Shown here one piece after another: positions 9,795-17,764 of a DNA stretch of 64,000 bases (position 1 is its first letter; every line of letters begins with the position of its first letter). The DNA is from Flavobacteriaceae bacterium MAR_2010_72. GTDB taxonomy: Bacteria; Bacteroidota; Bacteroidia; Flavobacteriales; Flavobacteriaceae. The position numbers were made by a program, and so were the translations under genes. The stretch spans positions 1,798,001 to 1,862,000 of the forward strand of contig QXCW01000002.1 in assembly GCA_003550275.1 (NCBI GenBank). Direction: 5' to 3'. A model generated the notes under the pieces. The model was not told the origin of the DNA. It did not search any database and was given only the letters and a program-made list of their open reading frames with translations.

Positions 9795-10280
9795 TTATTT
9801 CAAAAATCGACTATGCCAGCTTTCACTTGCGGGCACTTCCCAGTTTTCGTTAAACTCAGCTATATTGGTAACTAGATTATTAAATACAATTGTGTTTTTA
9901 GAGACGGCTTTATCTTTAGCCATTTTAATAAATTCCTGCAAGGATTTATAGGCGACAAACTCGCCTTGCTTATAAGAGACGTTCATTTTATCCATTAAAT
10001 CCACGTTATACGCTTGTTCCAATTGTTGAATGAAATGAACAGAAGCATCTATAGAGCAACCTGTAGCTTTATTTAAGCTTTGATTTAATGCTATAACTAT
10101 AAATCGCTTATAAACAATAGTATAGCCCGACTGAAGGTCGCTACCGTGAGCCGTCCAGTTTTCTATAAAAATCTCTAGCTTTTTAGATATTTCAGCAATT
10201 TCAATATCTGTGAACGAACGGTTAGCTTGGTAAATCCAAACTCTTGATTCTTCGGGTAATGTATTAAAATCGACTAACAT
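9795..10280 (-). CDS. Small conserved protein of unknown function
   Basis: The 161-residue protein has no signal peptide, membrane segment or nucleotide-binding motif that I can see. Homologues in Flavobacteriia are sometimes labelled ABC transporter ATPase, but there is no Walker A or ABC signature, so that label should not be carried over. The visible pattern is a mixed alpha/beta soluble protein. Its start codon overlaps the stop of the upstream CCG-domain Fe-S protein by one base, so the two are almost certainly translated together and may act in the same electron-transfer process. No specific role can be assigned. Confidence 0.8.
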   Translation of the reverse strand: MLVDFNTLPEESRVWIYQANRSFTDIEIAEISKKLEIFIENWTAHGSDLQSGYTIVYKRFIVIALNQSLNKATGCSIDASVHFIQQLEQAYNVDLMDKMNVSYKQGEFVAYKSLQEFIKMAKDKAVSKNTIVFNNLVTNIAEFNENWEVPASESWHSRFLK

Positions 10281-11071
10281 TATAAATCTTGTGCATTAGC
10301 AATAAGCTCGGCTATATCCATAACCTGAACACTGGCTTCTTTTTCTTTGGCCTTTATGCCATCGGTCATCATGGTGTTGCAAAATGGACAACCAGCAGCA
10401 ATGATTTCAGGCTGGATTTGTAAGGCCTGTTCGGTACGCTCTACGTTTACATCTTTGTCTCCCTTTTCAGGTTCCTTAAACATTTGTGCTCCACCAGCTC
10501 CACAACAAAGACCATTACGGCGGCAATTTTTCATTTCTACCAATTCTGCTTCCAGTTTTTGGATCAATTCACGTGGTGCTTCATAAACGTTATTGGCCCT
10601 TCCTAAATAGCAAGGATCATGAAAGGTAATACGCTTACCCTTATACATACCACCTTCAATAGTAAGCCTGCCTTCAGCCAATAATGTTTTTAAAAACTGG
10701 GTGTGGTGCATAACTTCGTAATTACCACCTAGCGAAGGATATTCATTTTTAATCGTGTTAAAGCAGTGCGGACACGCCGTTACTATCTTTTTCACCTCAT
10801 AAGCATTGAGCACTTCAATATTGGTTACTGCTTGCATTTGAAACAAAAACTCGTTTCCTGCACGTTTTGCTGGATCACCTGTACAACTTTCTTCAGTTCC
10901 TAAAACAGCAAACTCCACATTGGCTTTATTCAATAATTTCACAAACGCTTTAGTGATTTTTTTTGCACGATCATCAAAACTTCCTGCACAACCGACCCAA
11001 AACAAAACTTCGGGTTGTTTACCTTGTGCCATATATTCGGCCATTGTTGGGACTTTTACTATATCACTCAT
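10280..11071 (-). CDS. CCG-domain (Fe-S)-binding protein, heterodisulfide-reductase type
   Basis: The 263-residue cytoplasmic protein has two cysteine-rich CCG domains of the HdrB/GlpC/LutA family. They are visible as CPHCFNT near 100, RRNGLCCGAGGAQ near 187 and AAGCPFCNTMM near 226. Such domains bind a non-cubane [4Fe-4S] cluster or form part of thiol-linked electron transfer. The partner is probably the membrane ferredoxin-type protein encoded 26 bases upstream; together they resemble a split HdrDE-like unit. The donor and acceptor are unknown. The gene pair is a common arrangement in Bacteroidota. Confidence 0.88.
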   Translation of the reverse strand: MSDIVKVPTMAEYMAQGKQPEVLFWVGCAGSFDDRAKKITKAFVKLLNKANVEFAVLGTEESCTGDPAKRAGNEFLFQMQAVTNIEVLNAYEVKKIVTACPHCFNTIKNEYPSLGGNYEVMHHTQFLKTLLAEGRLTIEGGMYKGKRITFHDPCYLGRANNVYEAPRELIQKLEAELVEMKNCRRNGLCCGAGGAQMFKEPEKGDKDVNVERTEQALQIQPEIIAAGCPFCNTMMTDGIKAKEKEASVQVMDIAELIANAQDL

Positions 11072-11097
11072 TACAAATTTTTATTAATCACATTGAC

Positions 11098-12402
11098 CTA
11101 TTGTTCGTTCTTCCAATTTAATCGGTCCATTTGGTTATAGGGCCAAGGTGCTCCATTGTTCTCAATATTGGTCATCATGTTATTAAGCTCCATCGGTGCC
11201 GCACTTTGCTCCATGACCAAATACCGGCGCATTTCCAAAATTATAGCTAAAGGATCGATACTTACCGGACAAGCCTCAACGCAGGCATTACAGGTTGTAC
11301 AAGCCCACAACTCTTCACGTGTAATATAATCATCCAAGAGTTGTTTACCATCTTCTATAAATTCGCCATTATTGGCATCTATATTTTTCCCTACTTCCTC
11401 CAAGCGATCTCGAGTATCCATCATGATCTTTCGAGGTGATAATTTTTTACCCGTTTGGTTAGCAGGACATTCACTTGTGCAGCGTCCACATTCAGTACAT
11501 GTGTAGGCATTCAACAAATTTACCCAGGTTAAATCCTGAACATCACTAGCACCAAATTTAGCTGGAACTTCTCCATTATCGGCTGGAGCAGCAAAAGGAT
11601 CTACATTTGTATCCATCATCATCTTTACTTCTTTAGTAACCGCTTTAAGATTATTGAATTGTCCCTGTGGCGTTAATTTGCCATAAAAGGTATTTGGAAA
11701 AGCCAAAAGGATGTGCAAATGCTTTGAGAAATAGAGATAGTTCAAAAAGATCAAAATACCCACAATATGTAACCACCAAGCCGAACGTTCTATGATATGA
11801 AGTGTTCCATCTGAAAATCCACTAAACCAAGTAGCAATATGCTGACTTATGATATTTCCAGATTGCATATCTTGAAATTGAACATCAGTTGCATTCATGA
11901 TCAGAAACAAGGCCATCAAGACCATTTCGAAATAAAGAATAAAATTACCGTCATTTTTAGGCCATGAGGTCATTTCAGCTTTCCAAAAGCGCTGAAGTTT
12001 AATGATGTTTCGACGTATCCAAAATACAACAACTGCAACAAAAACCAGTACCGCTAATATTTCAAAGGATCCGATAAGAGCACCATAAAATGAACCCATG
12101 AACGAAAAAATACGATGCGTACCCAAAAGACCATCGACAATAATTTCAAGAACTTCAATGTTGATGATTATAAATCCAAGATATACAATAACATGTAAAA
12201 TACCGGCGATAGGTCGACGCACCATTTTGCTTTGGCCCAAAGCGATCATAGCCATGTTTTTCAAACGTTGTGATTTGTTATCACTAACATCTACATCTCT
12301 ACCAAGTTTAATGTTTCGGATAAGCTTTTTTACGTTTCTTGAAAAATAAGCAATCCCAAGAATGAGCACAATCGCAAATATGATGTTCGGTAGAAATGCC
12401 AT
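11098..12402 (-). CDS. Membrane (Fe-S)-binding protein with two 4Fe-4S motifs
   Basis: The 434-residue protein has about five N-terminal membrane helices (first at 5-22, then about 68-90, 105-130, 155-172 and 205-225), resembling a NarI/HdrE-like cytochrome b module. A C-terminal ferredoxin domain follows. It has two cluster motifs, CTECGRCTSECP near 296 and CTTCNACVEACP near 373. It most likely passes electrons between the quinone pool and the CCG-domain protein encoded next. It follows the MlaD-type gene after six bases, so the genes from the amidase onward appear to form one operon. Confidence 0.88.
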   Translation of the reverse strand: MAFLPNIIFAIVLILGIAYFSRNVKKLIRNIKLGRDVDVSDNKSQRLKNMAMIALGQSKMVRRPIAGILHVIVYLGFIIINIEVLEIIVDGLLGTHRIFSFMGSFYGALIGSFEILAVLVFVAVVVFWIRRNIIKLQRFWKAEMTSWPKNDGNFILYFEMVLMALFLIMNATDVQFQDMQSGNIISQHIATWFSGFSDGTLHIIERSAWWLHIVGILIFLNYLYFSKHLHILLAFPNTFYGKLTPQGQFNNLKAVTKEVKMMMDTNVDPFAAPADNGEVPAKFGASDVQDLTWVNLLNAYTCTECGRCTSECPANQTGKKLSPRKIMMDTRDRLEEVGKNIDANNGEFIEDGKQLLDDYITREELWACTTCNACVEACPVSIDPLAIILEMRRYLVMEQSAAPMELNNMMTNIENNGAPWPYNQMDRLNWKNEQ

Positions 12403-12408
12403 GCGCGT

Positions 12409-13338
12409 TTAGTCTTTAGGTTCTTGGTAAGGAATTTCTTTTTTGGATAATATTCTAAAATAGCGTTTAGGATGCAATTTAATATCACGAAGTAAAGCTT
12501 CCATTTCTTTTGTAGCACCTTCCAAATTGTTGTAAAGCGCATCGTCCTTTAACAATTTACCCATACTTCCTTCACCTTGTTCCAAACCGGCCATTAAAGT
12601 ATTCACGCTTGCTAATGTCGCATCCAATTTCACTACGCTCTCACCCAAATTGGCGTCTTTAAGTTCTGCAGATAATTGTGTTAAATCTTGACTTACGGTT
12701 TTAAAATTTTCAAGTATACCACTAATGTTCTCGTCATTTTTAGTCACTAAACTATTGATGGAATAACTTAAGGCTTTGAAACCTTTCAAAGTAGCATTCA
12801 ATTCTTTCAATATCGCTTTTAACCCGTTTTCGGAATCATCAACCACTATCTTATTCAGGTTGGTCAATAAGGAATCTGCCGATTTTAAAGTACCGTCCAA
12901 ATTATCACTTAAACCTGAAAAGTTTTTGCTTAAACTTTTTACTAATCCAGGTTCTATTTCTGAAGGAAGAAAATCGCCTTTTTGTGCCATATCGCCATCC
13001 TCGGAAGGTATAATGGAAAGAGCATTTCCTCCCATTAAACTCACTTCATACAACCGAATCACACTGTTTTTTGAAAACTTTAGCCTTTTATCGACCGAAA
13101 CACCTACTATCGTTTTTCCTGATTCATAATCATACTCGATACTCGAAATTTTACCAACCGTATTTCCCTTAATGGTTACTGGTGATGACGTATCGAGCGC
13201 ATTATAATCGAATTTGGTATAGTAGGTAATGTTAGAATCAAATAAGTTTTCACCCTTAAGATAGTTGAATAAATAAATGAAAAGTACTATGCCTGAAATG
13301 ACCAGTACTGCAGTTTTAACTTCTCTAGATATTTTCAA
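12409..13338 (-). CDS. MlaD/MCE family protein
   Basis: The 309-residue protein has one N-terminal membrane anchor (residues 8-26), then an MCE domain (about 36-112, with SPVTIKGNTVGKI), then a long helical region rich in Leu/Ser. The family carries lipids between inner and outer membranes as hexameric rings driven by an MlaFE-type ABC transporter. No ATPase or permease partner lies next to it here. It sits 54 bases downstream of the amidase gene and immediately upstream of the Fe-S genes. A lipid-transport role in the periplasm is inferred from the family. Confidence 0.88.
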   Translation of the reverse strand: MKISREVKTAVLVISGIVLFIYLFNYLKGENLFDSNITYYTKFDYNALDTSSPVTIKGNTVGKISSIEYDYESGKTIVGVSVDKRLKFSKNSVIRLYEVSLMGGNALSIIPSEDGDMAQKGDFLPSEIEPGLVKSLSKNFSGLSDNLDGTLKSADSLLTNLNKIVVDDSENGLKAILKELNATLKGFKALSYSINSLVTKNDENISGILENFKTVSQDLTQLSAELKDANLGESVVKLDATLASVNTLMAGLEQGEGSMGKLLKDDALYNNLEGATKEMEALLRDIKLHPKRYFRILSKKEIPYQEPKD

Positions 13339-13392
13339 TGGTCTAAAATTTAGCGTCGAACAAAATTAGGAATAAATTTATAAAGAATGTTT

Positions 13393-14493
13393 CTAATTTG
13401 AAGTTGATTTAAAGGCTTCGGATAGTTCTATTCGTTTTCCACCTTTAAAGGCAACGATAAAACAGCTTCTATAATTTTTTTTGGCCTCTTGTTCTAAACG
13501 TTTCGCTATTTTGTAATCTGATGTGCTTCCATAAAAATACCGATAGAGATTACCAGAATGTTCGATGGAAATATCATCCAATCCTTTAAAATTATACGAT
13601 TTAGGCTCTAATTTTTTGGATCCAGCCGCAATTTGAACTTTAAAAGTGATGTCAGGAAAAATAGAATCAGAGACACTGGAATTAGCACTTTCATTAGTGT
13701 TGACGTTTACCAAATCTTCACCGATATACAAATCAACAGCCTTTTTATAATCCAAAATAGCTTGATAAATAGATTCGGACATGTCACTTTGCCCTTTTCT
13801 AGAATTTAGATAACTACCTTCGGGCTTATAGGTTAAAAAACCTACTTCAACCAACACACTTGGCATTACGGTTTGATGTAGAACAATAAATCCTGCCTGC
13901 TTTACACCTCGGTTAACGCGTTTTAAATTTTCAGTAAAGTTATGTTGGATTTTACTCGCCAGCAATATGCTTTGATCCAGGTACTCTTCTTGACCTAATA
14001 AAATGCCGATTATTGCTTCAGGTGAATTGGGATCGAATCCCCCATAGTTTTTTTCGTAGTCATCCTCAAGAAAAATCACGGCGTTTTCCTTTTTGGCTAC
14101 CTCAAAATTGGTTTGATTTCTATGGACCCCTAAAACAAAGGTTTCGGTGCCATGGGCTTGGGAGTGGTGAGAATTACAATGAACGGAAACAAAAAGATCG
14201 GCATCAGCTTCATTGGCAATTTTACCTCTCACGAATAAATCTACAAATACATCCGTTTTACGGGTATACACTACTTTTATGTTTGGATTTTTCTCAAGTT
14301 TTTTCCCAATTTCCAAAACAATTTCCAGAGCGATATCCTTTTCTTTATAACCATTGCCCACATTGCCAGGGTCACTTCCTCCATGACCGGCATCCAAGAC
14401 CACTACAAACTTATCTTTTCTGCCAGATAAGGGTGATGCAAAAGTTAAAGAAATTGAAAAAAATACTATAAGTATTGTGATATGCGTTCTCAT
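13393..14493 (-). CDS. N-acetylmuramoyl-L-alanine amidase (Amidase_3) with a SPOR-like tail
   Basis: The 366-residue exported enzyme cleaves the amide bond between MurNAc and L-Ala in peptidoglycan. Residues 1-19 are a signal peptide. The Amidase_3 domain shows VVLDAGHGGSDPG near 31-43 (first zinc His), SVHCNSHH near 104 (second zinc His) and VLVEVGFLTY near 214 (catalytic Glu). Residues about 280-360 look like a SPOR-type domain (FKVQIAAGS... RSCFIVAFKGGKR), which in other proteins binds denuded glycan strands. It is the first gene of the minus-strand run toward the Fe-S proteins and is divergent from lptD. Confidence 0.94.
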   Translation of the reverse strand: MRTHITILIVFFSISLTFASPLSGRKDKFVVVLDAGHGGSDPGNVGNGYKEKDIALEIVLEIGKKLEKNPNIKVVYTRKTDVFVDLFVRGKIANEADADLFVSVHCNSHHSQAHGTETFVLGVHRNQTNFEVAKKENAVIFLEDDYEKNYGGFDPNSPEAIIGILLGQEEYLDQSILLASKIQHNFTENLKRVNRGVKQAGFIVLHQTVMPSVLVEVGFLTYKPEGSYLNSRKGQSDMSESIYQAILDYKKAVDLYIGEDLVNVNTNESANSSVSDSIFPDITFKVQIAAGSKKLEPKSYNFKGLDDISIEHSGNLYRYFYGSTSDYKIAKRLEQEAKKNYRSCFIVAFKGGKRIELSEAFKSTSN

Positions 14494-14598
14494 AATTGTT
14501 TTAACGACTGATAAGCTTGATTATTACACCTTAGATTCAGGCCTTGTCTTATTTACAAATTTTAAATGAATAATAAATTATTCCCGAAAAAATATATG

Positions 14599-14606
14599 TA
14601 ATTTTG
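14599..14606 (+). promoter_or_regulatory. TAnnTTTG box upstream of or overlapping the lptD start
   Basis: The plus strand reads TAATTTTG, a full match to the -7 consensus, but its last three bases are the upstream TTG start proposed for lptD. If it is the real box, transcription begins near 14612 and translation would have to start lower, for example at the TTG of 14655. No clear -33 TTG sits at the right distance. Confidence 0.35.
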
Positions 14607-17357
14607 GCTTTTCAAAAACCGAGCCATACTTTTACAAAAATACATTTAAAAGCATTGCGTACAAACATCTTTCAAATACTTTTTAGCTTAAGTTTTACAG
14701 TGCTTATTAACACTTTCGGCTTTGCACAAGAACTGCCTAAAACCGAAGGCCCCATTGCACCTAGAACGGAAAGGGATTCGGTATCCATTAAAATAGATAG
14801 TCTCATTGCGCCTCCTTTAAATTTGAAAGAAACCGATACTATTGTTAAGGATTCAATTACCAGAGCACCTGAATTTTTAACTGATGTTGTAAAATATAAG
14901 GCTACCGATTACGTGTCCTTTAATCGAAAAGAACAGCGCATCTACCTTTATAATGAAGCCGAAGTGTACTATGGCGACATGGAAATCAAGGCTGGAATTA
15001 TTGTCATTGATAACGGTAAAGATTTGGTCTATGCTGGCCGTATCAAAGATTCGTCAGGCGTTTACTCTCAAAACCCAGTGTTTAAACAAGGAGGCAATGT
15101 TGTTGAACCAGATTCTATTATTTTCAATACGAAGTCTCAAAAGGCCTTAATCTTCAATTCAAGAACAGAGCAAAGTGGCGGTTATATTGATGCAGACCTT
15201 ACCAAGAAGGAAAATGACTCGGTGTACTTTATAAGACGTGGAAAGTTTACAACTTCAGAAAACAAGGAAGACCCAGAATACTATTTTTTGATGCGGAAAG
15301 CGAAGATTGTTCCAGGGAAGAAAGTGGTTACAGGCTTGACAAATATGTTCATTTATGATGTACCTACTCCTATTGGGCTTCCGTTTGCTTATTTTCCGTT
15401 GACCCAAACCCGAACTTCCGGAATCATCATGCCATCACCCGGTGAAGATAATACGCGCGGTTACTCACTACAAAATGGAGGCTATTATTTTGCTATTAGT
15501 GATTATGTAGATTTGGCAACCATTGGAGATATTTACACCAATGGAAGCTATGGCTTGCGTTTAGAATCTAACTATGCGTTACGTTATAAATTTAGGGGTA
15601 ATTTAAGTTTTCGGTATGAAAATCTGATTCAAAGCGAACGCGGTTTTCCTGATTATTCAAAATCCTCTATTTATAATATTCGTTGGTCACATAGTCAAGA
15701 TGGTAAATCCAATCCTAGCTCACGATTTTCGGCATCGGTTAACCTTGGTAGTAGCCGGTATTATCAGCAATCCAGAAATCAGTTAAACATTCCTAACACA
15801 CAAAATAACACCTTATCATCATCTATTTCCTACTCTAAAACTTTTGAAGGCGAACCTCAAGTGAATATGAGCATGACTGCTACGCATTCTCAAAATACCA
15901 ATACGCAACAAATTGACATGACTTTGCCTACGTTTCAAGGTAGTATGAGTCGTATATTTCCATTTGCTCCAAAAGTTGGAAGTAAAAAAGGAGCCATTCA
16001 GAACATTAATTTTCAATATAATTTAAGGGCAGAAAACCGTATTCAAACTACAGATTCTTTGTTCTTTAAAAAAGAAATGTTTGATGATGCTAGGGCCGGC
16101 GCACAGCATTCCATACCAATCAGTACAAACTTTAAGGTATTTAGGTACTTTAGCATCAGTGCGAGCGCCAATTTTGAAGAAAACTGGACTCTAAAGACCA
16201 TAAACAGGTATTTTGACACTGCCACTAATAAAGTAGTTACTGAAGATGTTAATGGTTTTGATAGTTATCGCACTTATAATTTTAGCACAAGTATTGGAAC
16301 TACAGTTTACGGTATGTTCGATTTTGAAAAGCCTGGCAAGGATCCGAAAATCCAGAAAATACGTCATGTAATGCGTCCATCAATTAGCTATAACATCAAT
16401 CCTGCATTTGACCAATATTACGACACTTACGAGGTGATTGATGCCGATGGCACTACTCGTGAAGATTACAGCCGCTTTGAGCAATCTATTTTTGGAGCAC
16501 CTTCGCAACGTTTTTCCAGCTCCATGGGAATTAATTTAGGTAACAATTTTGAGGCGAAAATCCGTCCAAAAGATTCTACAGAAACGGAACCTAAAAAGAT
16601 TATTTTGTTGAATAACCTTAACTTTTCAACCTCATATAATTTCGCTGCCGATTCGTTGCAATGGAGTCCAGTAAGGATGACTGGAGGAACTCAAATCTTT
16701 AATAATAAGATGAGTATTAACTTTGGGGCAACATTAGACCCCTATGCCCTGGATAACAACAACAGACGGATTGCAACTTATAACATTAATAATGGAGGCA
16801 GCTTATTTAGGTTAACTTCAGCTAACTTGACATTAAATTATAGCTTGTCAAGTGACAGCTTTAAGAAAAAGGATGATGGCAAAGATGACGCTGCCATTCA
16901 GGAGAATATACGTAGTGGTGGACGGGCCGATGATCTTTTTGGTAGGCCAGAAGATTTTGCCGACCGAAGGCTGGGTGATGAAGATGGTGAAGAGGAAGAA
17001 AAACCTTCCGAACTGTACAATAATGCAATTCCGTGGAGTTTGCGATTAGCGTATGCTGTTAACTATAATAATACTGCAAGACAAAATGAGATTTCGTCAC
17101 ATTCCTTAATGTTTTCAGGGGATATTGAACTTTCTCCAAAATGGTCGGTTGGTGCGTCTTCAAGTTATGATTTCAAAAATCGTGGATTTGGATTGACACA
17201 ATTACGATTTGAACGCGATCTATTAAGTTGGAGTATGAATTTTAGCTGGGTTCCTTTTGGCACTTATGGGTCATGGAACTTTTTCATAGGAATAAAATCC
17301 AGTTTGCTTAAAGACCTTAAATACGACAAACGTAAACAACGCGATCAACAACTTTAA
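14604..17357 (+). CDS. lptD: Outer-membrane LPS assembly protein LptD
   Basis: LptD forms the outer-membrane barrel that inserts lipopolysaccharide at the surface. The 917-residue protein has a signal peptide ending FGFAQ, an OstA-like jellyroll (about 95-270, with VDYVSFNRKEQRIYLYNEAEV-like strands), then a long region of alternating Tyr-, Asn- and Ser-rich beta strands ending with a short basic tail. A Glu/Asp-rich stretch lies near 785-800. No ATG is available: the TTG at 14604 gives a long basic n-region, while a TTG at 14655 gives a compact signal peptide starting MRTNIF. RidA follows after 20 bases. Confidence 0.9.
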   Translation: MAFQKPSHTFTKIHLKALRTNIFQILFSLSFTVLINTFGFAQELPKTEGPIAPRTERDSVSIKIDSLIAPPLNLKETDTIVKDSITRAPEFLTDVVKYKATDYVSFNRKEQRIYLYNEAEVYYGDMEIKAGIIVIDNGKDLVYAGRIKDSSGVYSQNPVFKQGGNVVEPDSIIFNTKSQKALIFNSRTEQSGGYIDADLTKKENDSVYFIRRGKFTTSENKEDPEYYFLMRKAKIVPGKKVVTGLTNMFIYDVPTPIGLPFAYFPLTQTRTSGIIMPSPGEDNTRGYSLQNGGYYFAISDYVDLATIGDIYTNGSYGLRLESNYALRYKFRGNLSFRYENLIQSERGFPDYSKSSIYNIRWSHSQDGKSNPSSRFSASVNLGSSRYYQQSRNQLNIPNTQNNTLSSSISYSKTFEGEPQVNMSMTATHSQNTNTQQIDMTLPTFQGSMSRIFPFAPKVGSKKGAIQNINFQYNLRAENRIQTTDSLFFKKEMFDDARAGAQHSIPISTNFKVFRYFSISASANFEENWTLKTINRYFDTATNKVVTEDVNGFDSYRTYNFSTSIGTTVYGMFDFEKPGKDPKIQKIRHVMRPSISYNINPAFDQYYDTYEVIDADGTTREDYSRFEQSIFGAPSQRFSSSMGINLGNNFEAKIRPKDSTETEPKKIILLNNLNFSTSYNFAADSLQWSPVRMTGGTQIFNNKMSINFGATLDPYALDNNNRRIATYNINNGGSLFRLTSANLTLNYSLSSDSFKKKDDGKDDAAIQENIRSGGRADDLFGRPEDFADRRLGDEDGEEEEKPSELYNNAIPWSLRLAYAVNYNNTARQNEISSHSLMFSGDIELSPKWSVGASSSYDFKNRGFGLTQLRFERDLLSWSMNFSWVPFGTYGSWNFFIGIKSSLLKDLKYDKRKQRDQQL

Positions 17358-17377
17358 AAGCATCTATAATAGTTATT

Positions 17378-17761
17378 ATGAAAACAATTATCAACACGCC
17401 AAATGCTCCTGCTCCAATAGGTCCATACAGTCAAGCTGTTTTAAGTGGAAACACATTATATACTTCAGGTCAAATTGCTTTTGATGTTGCAACTGGTGAA
17501 CTTGTATTGAAAGATATACAAACTGAAACTAGGCAAGTCATGGAAAACCTAAAAGCTGTACTTGAAGCTGCAGGAATGACTTTTGAACATGTCGTGAAAA
17601 CCTCCATTTTCATCAGCAACATGAATGACTTTGCACTTATCAATGAGGTTTATGGACAATACTTTAATCCTGAAACCGCTCCTGCGCGTGAGACTGTTCA
17701 AGTGGCGCGCTTGCCAAAAGATGTTAATGTGGAAATAAGTATGATTGCTGTCAAACAATAG
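17378..17761 (+). CDS. ridA: RidA family enamine/imine deaminase
   Basis: RidA hydrolyses reactive 2-aminoacrylate and related enamines released by PLP enzymes. The 127-residue length is exact for the family. It opens TPNAPAPIGPYSQAV, has LYTSGQI at 27-33 and ends with APARETVQVARLPKDVNVEI, which includes the active-site Arg that binds the substrate carboxylate. It lies 20 bases after lptD and is probably co-transcribed; the pairing with lptD is common in Flavobacteriia but has no obvious functional logic. Confidence 0.95.
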   Translation: MKTIINTPNAPAPIGPYSQAVLSGNTLYTSGQIAFDVATGELVLKDIQTETRQVMENLKAVLEAAGMTFEHVVKTSIFISNMNDFALINEVYGQYFNPETAPARETVQVARLPKDVNVEISMIAVKQ

Positions 17762-17764
17762 TTA

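Noticed and set aside
9795-10280. ABC transporter ATPase label used for homologues
   Set aside because: No Walker A, Walker B or ABC signature is present in the 161 residues.
14013-14471. A 152-residue open frame on the plus strand within the amidase gene
   Set aside because: It lies antisense to the conserved Amidase_3 domain and has a His/Phe/Arg-rich composition unlike real proteins of this genome.
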